Assembly: GCA_937967375.1 (NCBI GenBank)
Contig: CALCJF010000030.1
Coordinates: 1 to 50,839 of the forward strand
Length of the DNA: 50,839 nt
Reading direction: 5' to 3'
DNA from: an uncultured Leucobacter sp.
GTDB taxonomy: Bacteria > Actinomycetota > Actinomycetes > Actinomycetales > Microbacteriaceae
In this document: piece after piece, positions 49,677-50,839 of the stretch
Layout of the letters: each line of letters opens with the position of its first letter
Numbering within the stretch: position 1 is the stretch's first letter
Notes under the pieces: generated by a model
Seen by the model: the letters and a program-made list of their open reading frames with translations, nothing else
Told to the model about the DNA's origin: nothing
Databases searched by the model: none
Position numbers and translations under genes: made by a program

Positions 49677-49955
49677 TTACTTCACAGCAGCCTTCAGCTT
49701 CGAGCCAACCGAAACCTTCACGCGCTTGCCAGCGGGGATCTCGATGGTCTCGCCGGTGCGGGGGTTGCGGCCGGTGCGAGCCGAGGTGGTTGCGGTCTCG
49801 AACGAGAGCCAGCCGGGGATAGCGACCTTGCCACCCGCAGCGACGGTCTCAGAAACTGCGGCAAAGAGGCCGTCAAGCACGTTCGAGACAGCTGCCTGGC
49901 TCTGGCCGGTCTCGGCAGCGATCTTGGCAACGAGCTCAGTCTTGTTCAGCGACAT
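49677..49955 (-). CDS. hup: HU-family nucleoid DNA-binding protein
   Basis: A 92-residue HU protein: MSLNKTELVAKIAAETG at the start, VAIPGWLSFET, and the DNA-binding arm ARTGRNPRTGETIEIPAG with the intercalating Pro. It is the short HU form without the Lys/Ala-rich tail found in mycobacterial and streptomycete HupB or HupS. The ATG at 49955 follows AGAGGAAG. Codon use is strongly biased, consistent with high expression. It has its own terminator. Confidence 0.96.
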   Translation of the reverse strand: MSLNKTELVAKIAAETGQSQAAVSNVLDGLFAAVSETVAAGGKVAIPGWLSFETATTSARTGRNPRTGETIEIPAGKRVKVSVGSKLKAAVK

Positions 49956-50474
49956 AGTATTCGTCTTCCTCTCGGGCGTGCGCGTGCGCGCGCCCTTGCT
50001 TGTTGTACCCCCGGGGGCGGGGAGATCGGTTGATCGCGTACGAATCTACCTCACAAACCCCGAGATTCTGCGGAATCAAGCCGATTTTGACAAGAAATTG
50101 AGGCTGTATGTGGGCAATTTCGGCCGCCCGGGCCTATTTTTCGGCGGCCCGAGCCACCTTCTCGACCGTTTCGATCGAGCGCGGCTGCGCAGGGCAGAAC
50201 ACACAAACCAGCAGAAATGGCACGAGCTTTTCGAGGGTTACGTCGAGGACTATGTCTACTGTTCTGCCTGAACTATGCCGTACTGCAGGGCCGCCGCCGC
50301 AATCCAGCGTTGCCAAAGGCGCGTATCTGAGCTAAGCTCGATCTTTGGCTGTGCGAAGTCCCATCACACAGACCGCTTTGACGCGAAGCCCCAGCACCCG
50401 CTGAGGCAGAGGTCACTGCAGACAAGAGATCTTGGGTGAGGTCATCTCGGCCTCACGGTATTGGAGGAAACACC
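49956..50474. other. 519-bp divergent spacer between hup and rpmB
   Basis: No gene is evident. The hup side is GC-rich near the gene and would hold its promoter; TAGATT on the minus strand near 50040 is a possible -10. A lower-GC stretch at about 50060-50125 includes TTGACA at about 50088 without a matching -10. The rpmB promoter and leader occupy 50310-50474. Confidence 0.55.
50310..50338 (+). promoter_or_regulatory. Promoter of rpmB-rpmG
   Basis: TTGCCA (50310-50315) and TAAGCT (50333-50338) are separated by exactly 17 bp. The implied leader is about 130 nt and includes a small hairpin, GTGAGG (50435-50440) with CCTCAC (50450-50455), close to the ribosome site. No Zur-type inverted repeat is visible. 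Confidence 0.65.
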
Positions 50475-50711
50475 ATGGCAGCAGTGTGCCAGGTGACCGG
50501 CGCCGTTCCCGGCTTCGGTCACAACATTTCACACTCGCACCGTCGCACCAAGCGCCGGTTCGATCCGAATATCCAGAAGAAGACCTACTTCGTGCCGTCG
50601 CTCGGCCGTAAGGTGACCCTCACCCTCTCGGTGAAGGGCATCAAGGTGATCGACGCCCGCGGCATCGAGTCCGTGGTCGCCGATCTGCAGAAGCGTGGGG
50701 TGAAGTTCTAA
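50475..50711 (+). CDS. rpmB: Ribosomal protein bL28
   Basis: A 78-residue large-subunit protein: VTGAVPGFGHNISHSHRRTKRRF and later KVTLTLSVKGIKVID identify bL28. Only one Cys is present near the N-terminus (VCQVTG), so it is the zinc-independent form rather than the CxxC form. GGAGG precedes the ATG. The stop overlaps the rpmG start by one base (TAATG). Confidence 0.96.
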   Translation: MAAVCQVTGAVPGFGHNISHSHRRTKRRFDPNIQKKTYFVPSLGRKVTLTLSVKGIKVIDARGIESVVADLQKRGVKF

Positions 50712-50839
50712 TGGCGAAGCAGCAGGACGTCCGTCCGATCATCAAGCTCCGTTCGACGGCGGGCACCGGGTACACCTACGTGACCAAGAAGAACCGTCGC
50801 AACACCCCTGACCGCCTCGTGCTGAAGAAGTACGATCCG
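50711..50839 (+). CDS. rpmG: Ribosomal protein bL33, 3' end outside the window
   Basis: The first 43 codons of bL33: MAKQQDVRPIIKLRSTAG, then YTYVTKKNRRNTPDRLVLKK. The family is about 55 residues, so a dozen residues are cut off by the window. No Cys occurs in the visible part, where zinc-binding bL33 has its first CxxC, so this is the zinc-independent form, matching the rpmB partner. Genes such as rpsN often follow in this operon. Confidence 0.95.
   Translation, partial: MAKQQDVRPIIKLRSTAGTGYTYVTKKNRRNTPDRLVLKKYDP

Noticed and set aside
49726..50271. Plus-strand 181-codon frame across hup and the spacer
   Set aside because: Antisense to hup for its first part and without domain signatures in the remainder.
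50270..50474. Zur box or zinc riboswitch before rpmB
   Set aside because: No TGAnAAnnnTTnTCA-like inverted repeat and no recognisable riboswitch fold were visible; only a small hairpin near the ribosome site.
1..50839. tRNA, rRNA, prophage, integrase or transposase genes
   Set aside because: None recognised on either strand; nothing suggests a genomic island boundary.

Overview
The window is about 50.8 kb of GC-rich DNA (roughly two thirds GC by eye), densely packed with short operons on both strands. Gene content, codon use, many apparently leaderless starts and the DUF3151, HU, rpmB-rpmG and CopD-CtaG fusion genes point to a high-GC actinobacterium, most likely family Microbacteriaceae (a Leucobacter-like genus is my guess; this is inference, not a database result). 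No rRNA, tRNA, CRISPR array, prophage or insertion sequence was recognised.

Layout. 1-8.2 kb: the 5' part of purA; an M28-family peptidase homologue overlapping an alpha/beta hydrolase, divergent from an Lrp/AsnC regulator; a GPH-type sugar transporter; DUF3151 and DUF1801 proteins flanking a repeat-rich spacer; a quinone oxidoreductase. 8.2-15.9 kb: an operon of 2-hydroxyacid dehydrogenase, a membrane-anchored esterase and a DUF2804 protein; an APC permease; a monoacylglycerol-lipase-like hydrolase; a lipoate-ligase homologue with its accessory domain fused at the N-terminus. 16.2-18.3 kb: tryptophan 2,3-dioxygenase followed by an amidohydrolase whose coding region contains two near-identical 27-bp palindromes.

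18.4-26.2 kb: a complete phosphonate uptake and breakdown operon (phnD, phnC, double-length phnE, a FAD oxidoreductase, a PhnX-like HAD hydrolase and a zinc alcohol dehydrogenase), divergent from a GntR/UTRA regulator that probably controls it. 26.3-33.1 kb: a frameshifted EamA transporter gene, then a YhgE/Pip membrane protein and an MMPL transporter with a C-terminal domain resembling a dead ABC ATPase, under a divergent TetR regulator with two clear operators. 33.1-37.8 kb: a single-domain response regulator, a membrane-anchored HEAT-repeat protein and a processive GT2 glycosyltransferase in one operon, divergent from a MASE1 histidine kinase. 37.9-39.6 kb: an EamA transporter and dcd. 39.6-47.4 kb: a fatty or hydroxy acid degradation locus (two TetR regulators, APH-like kinase, acyl-CoA dehydrogenase, two SDRs, PaaI thioesterase, MaoC hydratase, thiolase). 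47.5-50.8 kb: a CopD-CtaG fusion, HU, and the start of rpmB-rpmG.

Window-scale signals that genes do not explain: a family of about 80-bp imperfect palindromes in four intergenic spaces; the octamer CGAGGATC (or its complement), which I counted about 31 times in all frames and in spacers; and a recurring TAnnnT-N6/7-start arrangement indicating leaderless transcripts. The strongest candidates for undescribed biology are the kinase/receiver/HEAT/GT2 module, the MMPL-pseudo-ABC plus YhgE pair, the peptidase homologue lacking canonical catalytic residues, and the palindromes embedded in the amidohydrolase gene.
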